A stretch of 64,000 nucleotides of DNA from Diphasiastrum complanatum (GCA_029204225.1 CM055100.1:66916472-66980471); one strand, 5' to 3'; counted from the first letter of the stretch, positions 11,769-23,101 are shown. The notes: generated by a model not told the origin, from the letters alone. Numbers and translations are program-made.

Positions 11769-13001
11769 TCACCATATCCATGATAGTGCTTCTTTGATGT
11801 TGACATCTTTGATGAGCTTGAGATCTTTGCACCATCCTACCACCTCCAAAATTGAGTCCTTCCAATTTTCATGTAGATGCTTGACTTTGAGGCTTGCTCC
11901 TTCTTCATGTGCATGCTCTTCTTTGATGAAAATCCGAGACCTCCATGTCTCATAATGATCACAACAAGTATGACCATTCAATATGCACTTCCTGTGATTA
12001 TCAAGATTACTTATGCTACAAACATAAGTCAAAAAATCACCACAACTTGGCATGATTTTTCCAATATTGAAATCAAAAGGTATTTCCATCTCAATAAGGC
12101 TAACTACTTGCTTATGGATATAAGTGTCCACTTTGGATGCTTCACTTATTCTCATAAGAAGTTTACAACTTGCCTTTAAGATTGAAAACTTACAATTTTC
12201 ATCTTTATGAATGAACACATCATTCATGATCTTATTGAAACCAAAAGATCCTACATTATGAAGATATTTCCATTTCCTTGACTTCATAACTAATGTAAGC
12301 TTACAAGGAAAACATATTTTGCTATCTTTTAAGGCATCATACTCAACTAGTATTGCCTTAATCCACCTTTGAGATACAAAAATCTCTTCAAAGCAAAATG
12401 GTTCTTCATAAGTTGACATGATAGCATAAATGAAACTATTTTCATTTAGTGATTGCTCCTTATTCTTGATTGATTTCTCTTGGATAATAACAATAAGTTT
12501 GAGCTTGTCCAAAGTTCCAAGCAAAATACTTTCCAAGGACATAAAATAAATCCAAGTTACTTTCATGAAAGTGACATCTATCTTTGCATCTTGAACCAAA
12601 CAATGTACTTCCAAATGAAAAATTTCAAAAGATTTGACATGTGTTGCGATGGACTCTTGAAGACAAACCTTGCAAGTCCTTGTGAGACTCCAAGCCTCAT
12701 TCACCTTTCCAGAAAGGAAACACCTTTCCTTGGACTTGTCCTTCTTGTATTTGCATTTTGAACTTGAAGCTCCATCCTTCACCTCGGCCCCCTTGCTTTG
12801 GTTCTCCTTGGATGGATTGGTCTTCTTTTTGTAGCATCTTGAGAAAAAATATCCTCCCTTGCCACAAAGGTTGCACTCAGGATCCTTTCTTTCCTTCACT
12901 AGGATGCCACCTATTGATGCCATGTGAATAAAAACCTGTGATATGATTCTACAAATGTAATTTGTGACTTTCAAGAGACTAGATTTGAACATCTTCAACA
13001 A
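11769..13001 (-). CDS. Copia-A chimeric ORF, copy 2 (410 residues, open)
   Basis: An intact 410-residue frame from an ATG at 12999-13001. Residues 7-35 (SSLLKVTNYICRI and following) resemble the late part of the UBN2-type gag seen in copia-C (ASNYVLRVKDIQRELACIG). Residues 43-56 form a knuckle CX2CX4YX4C, where Tyr replaces the zinc-binding His. Roughly residues 190-260 (QRWIKAILVEYDALKD) resemble the start of a copia RT; protease and integrase are missing. The last 130 residues match nothing I know. I infer a fusion of pol remnants kept open by chance or by weak selection. No catalytic residues are present. Confidence 0.6.
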   Translation of the reverse strand: MLKMFKSSLLKVTNYICRIISQVFIHMASIGGILVKERKDPECNLCGKGGYFFSRCYKKKTNPSKENQSKGAEVKDGASSSKCKYKKDKSKERCFLSGKVNEAWSLTRTCKVCLQESIATHVKSFEIFHLEVHCLVQDAKIDVTFMKVTWIYFMSLESILLGTLDKLKLIVIIQEKSIKNKEQSLNENSFIYAIMSTYEEPFCFEEIFVSQRWIKAILVEYDALKDSKICFPCKLTLVMKSRKWKYLHNVGSFGFNKIMNDVFIHKDENCKFSILKASCKLLMRISEASKVDTYIHKQVVSLIEMEIPFDFNIGKIMPSCGDFLTYVCSISNLDNHRKCILNGHTCCDHYETWRSRIFIKEEHAHEEGASLKVKHLHENWKDSILEVVGWCKDLKLIKDVNIKEALSWIW

Positions 13002-13074
13002 TCTAGAAGGATCTACAAAAGATCTAGCTCACAAACCTAAGACTCAATCTTCACAGTAAAGACTAGTCACTTGG

Positions 13075-13084
13075 AAACTACTAA
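13075..13084. other. Deletion junction in copia-A internal 2
   Basis: Relative to internal 1, 1445 bp (8608-10052) are missing here. Both breakpoints carry AAACT, which is retained once at 13075-13079. The two internals differ in length by exactly this amount (2965 and 1520 bp). Confidence 0.85.
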
Positions 13085-13138
13085 TTTTGGCTTTGATTTG
13101 GATTAACCCTATCAATTTCAACAAAACCTCTTGTACTA

Positions 13139-13151
13139 GGCTCTGATACCA
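13139..13151 (-). other. Copia-A primer binding site (internal 2)
   Basis: The minus strand reads TGGTATCAGAGCC, directly beside LTR A3. Confidence 0.9.
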
Positions 13152-13963
13152 TGTGCAAAAAGTACAAAAAGGACCAAGAGTGGATCCTAATATGATCCTC
13201 AAGAGGGATTGGTTGTCAGATTACTTGATCTATCAATCTAGATCAATTCTAGACACAAAATCCTAACAAGAACAATCATTAATTGAAGGTAAGTGTACTT
13301 TATGGTTTCACACGTGTGAAACACTGTCTGAGTACGGAATCCAACCTGAAAATTAAGTACACATTGATAGAACCTCAAAACAATCAAGACAAATGTAGAC
13401 AAATGGAGAGAATCACTCAAAATTGCTTCCAAAACCAAGAGTGGTGTCTCACATTGATTATGGCCAAATGTGGCTCTATATATTCAATAAGTGGGAGCTC
13501 GTGGTACTGATCATCCCTTTGATCCCACATGTGTGAAGGTGCTTTGTCATATGATGATTCATCATGCAAAACTGACACTTGGACAAAACCTTTTATTTTG
13601 AGCACTTTTGGTCCATTTTTCTTCTATATGGAGATCTACTTGAAAATCTTCTAGAAGTCAAAATTCGTCTACTTCAGCTTATTCCACACATGTGAGCTGT
13701 CCTCTACACATGGGATGTGACACCTAACTAAAGGATGTGGCTCATGCAATCAATAGATTGATGCAATGTGTCATATGTCTAGAAAACTAGTTTTTGGCTT
13801 TTTTAGCCACTAGAACTTGAATTAAATCATATGTACAACCTATATGATTATGGTACATGACAAGTACACTATTTTCACACGTGGGAACAGGCTCTACACA
13901 TGTGTAATCATCCTATATACAAGATTTTTGGCCTCTACCAAGCTTATTTTTGCATTTTTCACA
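13152..13963 (-). repeat. Copia-A LTR A3 (812 bp)
   Basis: Bounded by TGTGCAAAAAGTAC and GCATTTTTCACA and followed exactly by GAAGC. It contains CACACGTGTG at 13309-13318. Confidence 0.9.
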
Positions 13964-13968
13964 GAAGC
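13964..13968. repeat. Target site duplication GAAGC, right copy
   Basis: An exact repeat of 6324-6328 that closes the composite element. Confidence 0.9.
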
Positions 13969-14206
13969 ACCTTGGCATAGTAAATTTGACTCTTTGATTG
14001 TCTTCATCCGTTTCAAATACACTAATCATGGTAATGAAGTTCTTAAGCATCGTGGATGGCTTAAAGGTAGTAATGTTTTCGTTTATGAGGATCTAACTGC
14101 CTTACAGTGGAAGGAACGGTAGCAGCTCATTGAGGAAGCAAATGCAATAGAAAAAATGGTTATTTCCTGGGATGGTCAACATCTTTTTGGTCACCCCATC
14201 CAGAAC
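13969..14206 (+). pseudogene. LINE-like ORF, 3' half (ORF1-type C-terminal domain)
   Basis: The frame continues in phase from 6328 across the insertion. It contains VFIRFKYTNHGNEVLKHRGW, then LKGSNVFVYEDLTALQWKER, then a TAG at 14120-14122. After the stop the same frame still reads sensibly (QLIEEANAIEKM, then WDGQHLFGHP) to a TGA at about 14206. The pattern of an RF strand, a VL..R helix, LKG...V.EDLT and a late WDG..F block is, from memory, that of LINE ORF1-type RNA-binding C-terminal domains and related retroelement proteins. The TAG is therefore probably a secondary break. I have no alignment to prove the family. Confidence 0.55.
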
Positions 14207-14493
14207 TGATCACTAAGTGACGCCTCCTATGTGAGAGCCTTTTAGTCAAGAGAGAATTTTCAAACTATATGTATAATTAAACTGCCTCCTACGTGAGAGC
14301 CTTTCATTAACGTTTGTTAGAGATTGTTTAGAGTTAGGTTGAGAGTTAGAGCATTGAAGAGATATTTTTCTCTTCTTAGGTAGTTTGGTTTTAGTTATGT
14401 GGTTTTGATGACATTGCTCCATCTTGTTGCCATCGATTTTGAAGTACTTGTTCGTCTTATATGCCTTTTGGCATGGAAAGGACGTTAATAAAG
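14207..14493 (+). other. Probable 3' untranslated part of the LINE-like element
   Basis: Non-coding, with two direct copies of a block around CCTCCTA(T/C)GTGAGAGCCTTT (14223 and 14285). It ends in GTTAATAAAG directly before a CTT/TC repeat tail. The repeat tail is consistent with a non-LTR retrotransposon 3' end. Confidence 0.4.
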
Positions 14494-15519
<1,026 letters not shown>

Positions 15520-15928
15520 TGTTTTGTCCATGACTAAAATATAGGATTCAATATACTCCTAGTCTTGGATATCCGGTATTCTAGTGAATCAAGTTCATTA
15601 GTTATGCCACGTCATACTGGACGTGACCCGTAATGTAATTAATGACCTTGTGAGGCCCAAATACTAATTGGAGTTAGTACAAGGTTTGGGACAGTCCATG
15701 CATGTGTAGAGTATCAATAGCAAATGAATCTATCTATAGGGGAGTTGGGACTTTGCATTACTATATGCACATGAGGGTCTTAGGCCTATATAAGGAGGAC
15801 AAACTCGCGCTACTCCATCATGCTTCTAGAGATTGATTGGTTGCTTCTACTTGGTTGGGTGGCTTCTCCATAGTGTGTTCTCTATTTTCTTGTCTTGTGA
15901 GCAGAATCTTGTGGAGCTTTCCCTTACA
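15520..15928 (+). repeat. Gypsy-K LTR (409 bp)
   Basis: Starts TGTTTTGTCCATGAC and ends CCCTTACA, one base before a PBS. A TATATAAGG box lies near 15787. Its first 200 bp are related to the reverse complement of the LTR ending at 54398, for example the GGACGTG...GTAATTAAT...GGCCCAAA series of blocks. An AAAGGGGGAAG purine tract directly precedes it, which is unusual for a 5' LTR. Confidence 0.7.
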
Positions 15929-15929
15929 T

Positions 15930-15941
15930 TGGTATCAGAGC
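15930..15941 (+). other. Gypsy-K primer binding site
   Basis: TGGTATCAGAGC lies one base after the LTR end CA, so the element reads on the plus strand. Confidence 0.85.
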
Positions 15942-17353
15942 AAGGCTACGAAGATCGGAGAACTTGGAGTGGTGTTGCTTTTTGTCGAGATTTTGGTGTG
16001 GATCAATTGTTATTCCCATCCAGGTGGAGAACAAGGTTGCAAATGGGTGTATTCTCCCGGTTTCAATCTGCATGTTGCTAAGATCCATTTCTCTCAAAAA
16101 GTTTTTAGGTTCTATGGAGAATTTTCCTTCAAAGCTAATTTAGAATATTTTTTTGGAGCTTTTTCTTGTGTAGCTCAAATCTTATGTAGATCTGAATTTT
16201 TCCAGCAAGTGTACTTTCATTTCAAGGATCATTAATGATGCATGCTGGTTCTTTTCAAGATTTATGGTTCTAGGCTATGTTTTTGGCCAAAAATTACTTG
16301 TTTTTCATGTTTATTGACTAGAAATTCATAGCAAGAGCTAAAATTCAGCACGATCAGATCATTAGGATGGCTATAATTTTGTAAATTGACTTGCATGTGG
16401 TTGAGAAAGAGTTGCATGTCATAAATTTTCACTTTATGGTGAAGGAAAAACCAGAAAATAGTAAAAAATCATTACTTTTGTTAGTTTTTTTCTTAAAGTT
16501 GGATAGTTAGATGTTGTAAACTACCTTGTAGAGCTTGCCAAAAGTTGAATCAAAGTCTTTTGAAGATGTCCTTGAAGTTAGAGCCAAGAATTCCATGAAT
16601 TGAGTGTGTAGAAGGCCAAAAAAATAGCCTTTTTTTTGGTGATTTTTGGGGGACAGATTGCTCCTCTCAATCCATAGAGGGATCATGTTGGGAGATTATA
16701 CATCCTATTAGTGCTCCTCTTGACTTGTCCTCAAGCTATCAAACCTATAAATTGATGGCCGGTGGCTTATGGTCGTTTGAAGCTAAAATCACTTCTACAA
16801 ATCAAGAAATCTTTGATCCCAGTCCATATTACTTCTTAGGACCTGTATGAATGTTTCATGGAAGTCTAATAGACCATTTAAGACTGTTGGTAACATCACT
16901 TTTGGGCTTGCATAGGTGTTTGCTTGGTTTTACATCATATGGCCTTGTAGAAGTGCGCCCTACTACAGAATTTGAGATGCTCTATTCTCACACGTGTGAA
17001 GCCTAGGTGGTAGGCTGATGTGGCAAACATCTTGGTCACTTGGTCTCCCTCTGTACTGTACTTTACAGTGCTTAATTTGGTGCACTTTAGCTCAAGTTAT
17101 GGCCGAAATTTTGACAGTTTTGTGAGCAAAATTTGCAAAATCCGTAATTGTTCAGATTGCATGCTAGTTTTTTTCCTAATTTGTGGTATTGTGCTTGCAT
17201 GGATTGATTGCATGTTGATTCTCTGAGTGTTTTTGACATGCATGAGGGATTTACATTCGTTTTGAGTGGTTATACACATGCGTGAATCGATGTGTTGTGG
17301 GTCGGATGAGCACGTGGTGGGGGTGCGACTTCTCCCTCCATAGCCGCCCTGCA

Positions 17354-17356
<3 letters not shown>
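15942..17356 (+). other. Leader-like sequence after the gypsy-K PBS
   Basis: No supported protein; the ORFs at 15837-16235 cross the LTR edge and look random. CACACGTGTG occurs at 16989-16998, followed by a CTGTACTGTACTTTACAGT block like those in copia leaders and LTRs nearby. A second, nested leader is therefore possible. Confidence 0.4.

Positions 17357-17450
<94 letters not shown>
17357..17450 (+). repeat. (TC)47 microsatellite
   Basis: An uninterrupted dinucleotide repeat. The Arg/Glu ORF on the minus strand is a translation of it. Confidence 0.97.
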
Positions 17451-17452
<2 letters not shown>

Positions 17453-17964
17453 GTTCTGATGTGGGCAGACAGGCCGTGACGAGGTGGAGGAGGGCTCGGG
17501 CGGGAGTAGGCTCGAGTTAAGGAGGGGGGGCTTCTCCTAAAAAAAAGAAATGAGAATGTTTTTTTTAGGGGGGAGGGGCCCTTTCTAAGCATGCAAGTTA
17601 AGATGAACTTATATCTGGTGCATGTTGGTTTAGAATGGGCTATTCATGTGGTGTCCGAGGTATAACAAACTTGCTATGGTTGTCTCTCGGTTTTCCATGA
17701 GGGTTTTGGGTATGTGCCTTGCTTTTATGGTTTGCTTGGCTATGTAGTTCTGACCATGTTATTCGGTGTAGTTGAGCAAACACGACTTTGTGGCTTTACG
17801 GGTTCATGATGGGCTTTGGTCCTTTGGTGAAGAAACGATTTTTGGCTTGAATTTTTGTGGTGTCTGAGCTAGGGGCTTAATGTCGATTTGTTAATGGACG
17901 TTGTTCTGGATTTATCTAGTTTCGGGCAGTTTCTCGCACCTTTGAAATGGATTTTGTCATGTTG
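17451..17964. other. Unassigned DNA with a short hairpin
   Basis: No coding pattern. CCTAAAAAAAA (17536-17546) and TTTTTTTTAGG (17559-17569) form a perfect 11-bp inverted repeat with a 12-base loop. Confidence 0.5.
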
Positions 17965-18720
17965 GCAGTCATGGCCGACATGGAGCAAGAATTACTTGGA
18001 GTGTGGGAAGTCCAAACAACAACCCACAGTCAATTCTGGATGTGATGAGCAAGGCACGGCTGGAAATCCACCAGAGTAATAAGCAGCAGGACGAACAAAT
18101 TAAATTTCCATTGTCTCGACATGATGCGGCATCTTCGACACAGTTAGATTTTTAGCCAAAAGTTTTTTTGGCAGACAAGAAGTTCAAGTAGCTGGCAACA
18201 GTGGAATAATGGCTAAACAGGTGGAACGATTAATTTGGTCTACACGGGGTGTCTGAGGAAAAAATCTTCCTTCTAATCTACTTGGAGAGTAAAGTCATGT
18301 TGTGGTGGAGAGATCTCGATCCTAAGCAAGTCACATGGGTTTCTTTTTTTGGAGGTGTTCCTGAAAATGTTTATGACTGTGGATGAGCGAGACTCTTATC
18401 GGCATTTTGTTGAGCTTAAGATAGGGTCGCATGACTTGGACATGTACATCCAAGAGTTCATGGACCTCTTAACCAAAGTGCCGCATTTTCATTAAAAAAT
18501 ATGAAGAGTGGCAATTTGTGAATGGATTGCCCGCGGATTTTCAAAATGAGTGCAAGTGCCATCAGTTGAACTCGTGGGAAGATGCCATCCGGATCGCACA
18601 GGTTTACGATCAGACAGTGGTAGCTTCTAGGAAACGAGGGCAAGAGAAGGGCTCGACAAATTTTTGACCACGGAAAAAAATCTAAGAAGTTTTTGATGAA
18701 GTTGAAGCAATGGCTTAGCA
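17965..18720 (+). pseudogene. Gypsy-K gag (decayed)
   Basis: Fragments in shifting frames read DVMSKARLEIHQSNKQQDEQ, then MLWWRDLDPKQVTWVSFF near 18300, then HDLDMYIQEFMDL near 18430, then EEWQFVNGLPADFQNECK near 18510, then EDAIRIAQVYDQTV. This is the gag core of plant gypsy elements (W-rich segment, then a LP..f...c block). Stops and frameshifts are frequent, so no full product is possible. It probably belongs to the element whose LTR and PBS are at 15520-15941. Matching fragments occur at 53800-53940. Confidence 0.7.
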
Positions 18721-19490
18721 AAAAGCCAAGTCAGGAAAGAAAATTAAGAAAAAACCTAAGACATCAGTGAGAGATGCCTTTAAGCAAGGGCTATCCTTTA
18801 ATTGCACCAAGGCGGGCCATTTGACTATAATGCCCGTTGAAGAACAAATCCTCATCAAATCTTGCAACAATCGATTTGCCAGCAGGTAAAATGAAACTTG
18901 ATGTTATTAATGCTACTTGTGAATGCCATTTTAGTACATTGTCTTTTGGTCCTCACAATTTGTTTCATGTTAGGGGCACATTGTTAGTGAAAGATGTGAA
19001 TGTGTTGTTTGACTCAAGTAGTACTCATAACTTTATTAATTCTCAACTTGTGCAAAGACTCCAGGTGCCTACCAAGCCAAGTGATCACAAATACTGAAGT
19101 TTTTGATGTGATGATTCTGAAATTGGAACTAGATCTTCAAGACTATGTTGATAAAATTAATTTTCATGTTCTGAACTTGGGCCAATCGGACATGATTTTA
19201 GGTATGAGTGGTTCTTTGATAAATTTGACAGTTTGCATATCGATTTTAAGAAACATAAGTTACAATTTATTGATCCTAGTGGTAAAAGTGTATCCATTTT
19301 TGGTGATGACACTTGTACTCAGTTGTTGATGATTACATCGATGGAATTAATAGAGGAAGCTCACAATTTTAATTGTTATTATCTTGTTTTAAAATCCTGC
19401 TTAAGCAGAATTGTTTTTGAATCTACGGATGTGAATGATAGTTCTAATTCAATTATTGATAGTAATTTCATTGTCATTAGGGTATATTAG
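18721..19490 (+). pseudogene. Gypsy-K zinc region and protease (decayed)
   Basis: After a Lys-rich linker the frame at 18837-19097 reads CECHFSTLSFGPHNLFHVRG, then VLFDSSSTHNFINSQLVQRL. The latter matches the gypsy protease active site D-S-G-S-T-H-N-F-I, with Gly changed to Ser. The second strand (FHVLNLGQSDMILGMS) lies in the next frame near 19170-19215. A near-identical arrangement is at 56450-57380. RT and later domains are missing, and the element ends without a visible LTR near 19490. Confidence 0.75.
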
Positions 19491-19850
19491 AACTCAAAAT
19501 GGGCCCTTTGTCAAGATGTTGTTTTTGACTTCGCACACTTTCAATGTCCAAGTGGCCCAATAAATTGTGTCCATCTGTGATGAACTGTAACAGTGCTTGA
19601 CAAACGAATTTTTTTTTGGCTTTCCTGGCCAAAATTTGGCAATTTTCAAAAATCCCACCGGGCAGAACAAATGACTATGATTAGACCACCGTTACTGCCC
19701 AAATACTCCTTTGTTGTCCGTATTGTACACTTGAGGTTAATTTGGATTCAATGTTCATGAATTATAGTTAACTAATTTCTATAATTTAGAAACTCCCCTT
19801 GTCATTCTCATTCTCTCCATTCTCAGCTTCCATACAAATATTTTGGACTA
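19491..19850. other. Unassigned DNA
   Basis: No ORF or repeat ends. The pyrimidine-rich run just before 19851 (CATTCTCATTCTCTCCATTC) would suit a 5' UTR. Confidence 0.35.
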
Positions 19851-20520
19851 ATGGCGACACATAATCGGTCAATGGATTTTGATGCATCCTTCTTCAAAAG
19901 GCTCTTTCCGAAAAAAAGATCAGATAACATATATAGAAACAAAGGAAAGACAATGGATTTCAAAGTATCAGCTATTGGTCAGTCTATCACAGAAGTTTTA
20001 GTTTAGCATGCTTATCTTCACAAAGAGCTCAACATTCAGGATTGGAATCCAGATGATAGAAGAACATTGCAATTGTAAGTATACGATTAGTATGTACATA
20101 TTCAGATTAAATTTCTTTAGTATTAGTAAATTTTTCTCATGATATTTTTGTTGGTTTTGTAGATTTGTATCTATCAAATTTTGTTGAATGGCAATCAGTT
20201 CAATCTATTGCAAGAATACTTGATGTCATACATTTTGATATTAGTATTTTGCAATATAAAGGTCGTTCTCCAAAATAGCTTTTAAGGTTGGGTTTTTTTT
20301 TTTTATAATCACACCTATATTCTTGATAAAAATGGTTTAGTGGGTAGAGTAGAGCATATCCTCTACTAGATTTTTTGAGTGAGGAATGAATTTCTCCAGA
20401 TTCAGCAATTTTAGAAAGTTTTCGATCTAGACTTTATATGGATATTCAGAGTATATTAAAATGTAGCACTGGTTTAAAGAATAATAGATAAGTTGGTATC
20501 TACCTTTCACTATTTTTGTT
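19851..20520 (+). pseudogene. Unrecognised, possibly spliced gene remnant
   Basis: An ATG at 19851 opens 51 codons (MATHNRSMDFDASFFKRLFP and on) to a TAG at 20004-20006. After it the same frame reads sensibly again (HAYLHKELNIQDWNPDDRRT). It meets a GTAAGTAT donor-like site near 20074. A pyrimidine-rich TTTTGTAG acceptor-like site is near 20161. Downstream, one frame reads SNFVEWQSVQSIARILDVIH and then a further stop. I do not recognise the protein. Two in-phase stops suggest a pseudogene. It is unlike the retrotransposon proteins around it, so it may be a host gene fragment. Confidence 0.35.
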
Positions 20521-20722
20521 GATTTTTTTTCCAAATGCAATGTTCAACGAACGAAAACAATTTTTATTTGTAAGGACTTGAGTGATGAAATGCTCGCCAA
20601 GTTGTTGGATGAACGTTGGGATACAAAACAAAATGAGCAAGTTGAGTGCAGAGTATGTAAGTCATGAATGACATTTAGATATCACATAGAAAAACAAATG
20701 CTCACTTTGCTGCGGTATTATA

Positions 20723-21556
20723 TGTGAGAAATTGGCAAAAATCTAGCCTGGTATTTTTATGTTAGAAGTTTGTGAGTGAATCTCACATGTGTGAAGATGT
20801 TCCCCATGTGGAGAATTGTAAATAAATTAGAAATGTTTTTCATAGGGGTCTCATAAAGTTATATGGTCAAGCATCTTTGTGTAGAATGTTGATAGGGTCA
20901 AAAATTGGCATAGATGGCAAATTGGTCAAATCCACATGTAATGCCTCTATTGAGCCAAAGTAGTGTAAGAGGTGAAACTCATGCTAAATAGGTTGTTGAC
21001 AAGTGTCTTTGGTTAGTTTGATGTGTGACAAGTCAAAGTTCAAGAGTTCCAATAGAATTTAGAGGTGGAAGCATCAATGGTCCAATAGGATTTGAGATAG
21101 GCTTGTATATGGACCAATAGAATTTAGAGGTGGATGCATCAATGGTCCAATAGGATTAAGAGATTGTAAATATGATGTCCAATCATGGTTGAGTTAGAAT
21201 TAGCTCATGGATCTACTAGTATCATTTTACTTCTCATTCTATGCTAATTGGTTTTGAGATCAAGTGAGATTTTGGATCAAAGTATTTTCTAGCATTCTCT
21301 CTCTACCCGAGAGCTATTGGTATAATTATCTCTCTACCCAAGTAGAGCAGCTTGTTTTTACTTAGTTTTATTTTGGAACACTGTCCCACACATGTGTATG
21401 TACTTTGAAAGTGAGCTAATGCATGTAGTAGTGTGTTTTTGCCATTGACAACTCGATAGATCTTAAATCTCAATCTAATCTTGATCATTGTGCATCCACA
21501 CATCTTAGGAGATCTAAATTACATGTAGTGGGCACTCCACACGTGTGAAATTCACA
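20723..21556 (+). repeat. Copia-C 5' LTR (834 bp)
   Basis: Bounded by TGTGAGAAATTGGC and GTGTGAAATTCACA and followed directly by the PBS. It contains CACACGTGTG at 21538-21547. Two short blocks, CAATAGAATTTAGAGGTGGA and CATCAATGGTCCAATAGGAT, recur near 21050-21160. Confidence 0.85.
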
Positions 21557-21569
21557 TGGTATTAGAGCC
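21557..21569 (+). other. Copia-C primer binding site (variant)
   Basis: TGGTATTAGAGCC, one C-to-T change from the usual TGGTATCAGAGCC, directly beside the LTR end. Confidence 0.85.
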
Positions 21570-22286
21570 TACCTAAGATTACCATGCATTTCCATCTATT
21601 AGTATAAAAATTTCTACCATATTGAGCTAGAAATTGTCAAGATCCAATTTCCTAGCTATCTTGTCCATTTTTAAATCAAAAGAGATCAATAGGGCATTGA
21701 TTGAGTCTGACCTGGTACTGTACGGAATCAGGTGCTCAGACACGTGTGAGGAACATCCAATTTCAGTTTGAGACTTCTCTTTCATGTTTGATCCAAAAAT
21801 CTTGCTAGATAGCTTGTTGTAAAGGTAGTTTGTCTAGTTTTTGATGCAATCAATTTCATTCCATTTGGTTGAGCCAATCAAAAGTTATAAGGTTTTGAAG
21901 AGGGTTAGGTGGACACATTTGGTTTGGTCAAGAGACTGCCTATTTGATCCTAAATCACATGCTTGTCAATCTCATCCGTTTGTGATCTAGGCATTGTTTT
22001 GAGATCTTAGCCATTTTGTTTCATACAATATCATTGTATTTGAGTCAAATTTGGTTTCTTAGTGTATTTCACACATGCTAAGAGTATTTGATCCTAACTT
22101 TGTCCATACTCCATCATTTGATGTGAAGTAGATCTAGTTTCGGAGAGATTGGTAGAGCTAGTGAGAATTATCTCACAGTTTGTTGCAAGATCTTGCATAG
22201 GAGTTGGTAGCACATCATTATTGGATCCTATAGTGAGAGAGTAGCAACATTTTTAGTGTCTCATTACAAGGAGTCTTCACTATTTA
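21570..22286 (+). other. Copia-C leader
   Basis: Non-coding sequence between PBS and gag. It has one CACGTGTGAGG site near 21741. Confidence 0.6.
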
Positions 22287-23040
22287 ATGGCTTTTATGAG
22301 TTCCTACCTATTGGAATCTACCGAAAGACTATCTACCTCCAACTATTCTATTTGGAAGGTTAGAATGGAGTCAATCTTGATACTCCAAGATGTGATGGAC
22401 ATTGTACTTGGGATTGAGGATGAGCCTCAAGTCCTTCAAGAAATACAAAAATACAAGAAGAGAGCTAGGATGCTCCTCCATTTTATTACGATGAATGTCT
22501 CTAATGAGATATTGAGGGAGATTGGTACTTGCACTACAACCAAAGAAGCTTGGGATCTATGAGGCTGAGAACACCCCTAGTCTCCTCACTCTTAGAAATC
22601 AAATCTTCCAAAGTAGTCAAAAGAGTGATGGGAGTGCATCTAATTATGTTTTGAGAGTCAAGGATATTCAGAGGGAGCTTGCTTGCATTGGTGATCCAAT
22701 CAATGAAAGTGAACTAGTCAAGTCATTCTAAATGGCTTGAGAGATGAATATGACAACCTTGTCCAATCCTATGCCATTAAGGAGGAGCTACCAAGTTTGG
22801 AGGCCCTTCAAAGTGTGCTTATTTCTGAAGAATCAAGACAAGAGTACAAACTCTTGAGGATGGACAAGCTATCACTCAATCATAATAATGATGGCAAAGT
22901 TGAGTAAGAAGCAACACCAACACTTCTCTAATGACAAAGCCAAAGACCAAGATGGAGAGGAGGAGGACACCTCTCATGCTTCTTTTGTGGCAAGAAAGGC
23001 CATTATGCCAAAAATTGCTTCAAGAAGAAGAACTGATTCA
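22287..23040 (+). pseudogene. Copia-C gag (UBN2 type) with zinc knuckle
   Basis: The ATG at 22287 starts a gag of the UBN2/retrotran_gag class: SYLLESTERLSTSNYSIWKV, then RMESILILQD, then NVSNEILREIGTCTTTKEAW. A TGA near 22560 with a small deletion shifts the frame, and gag resumes as TLRNQIFQSSQKSDGSASNY and ELACIGDPINESELV. More shifts follow. The knuckle at 22977-23018 reads CFFCGKKGHYAKNC, a perfect CX2CX4HX4C. Gag would form the particle and bind RNA, but at least four breaks prevent that now. Confidence 0.85.
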
Positions 23041-23101
23041 AGCAAGCCAACATCTCTAATGAGAAATAAGACTATATTGCAAGTGATGGAGAGGCTCTCT
23101 T

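Larger units (their letters stand above)
6329..13963 (-). mobile_element. Copia-A: three-LTR composite retrotransposon
   Basis: The order is LTR A1 (6329-7159), internal 1 (7160-10124), LTR A2 (10125-11631, with a nested solo LTR), internal 2 (11632-13151) and LTR A3 (13152-13963). A PPT lies to the right of A1 and of A2, and a PBS lies to the left of A2 and of A3, so both internals are in minus orientation. The only target duplication is GAAGC outside A1 and A3. Gag, protease, integrase and most of RT are missing, so the family is non-autonomous. Assignment to Ty1/copia rests on a zinc knuckle, a short RT-like stretch, and LTR ends shared with copia-B and copia-C. Confidence 0.88.

Noticed and set aside
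15837-16235. 132-residue ORF after the gypsy-K PBS as a gag
   Set aside because: It crosses the LTR end and PBS and has no gag pattern.
17251-17592. 113-residue minus-strand ORF with an Arg/Glu repeat
   Set aside because: It is a translation of the (TC)47 repeat with unrelated ends.
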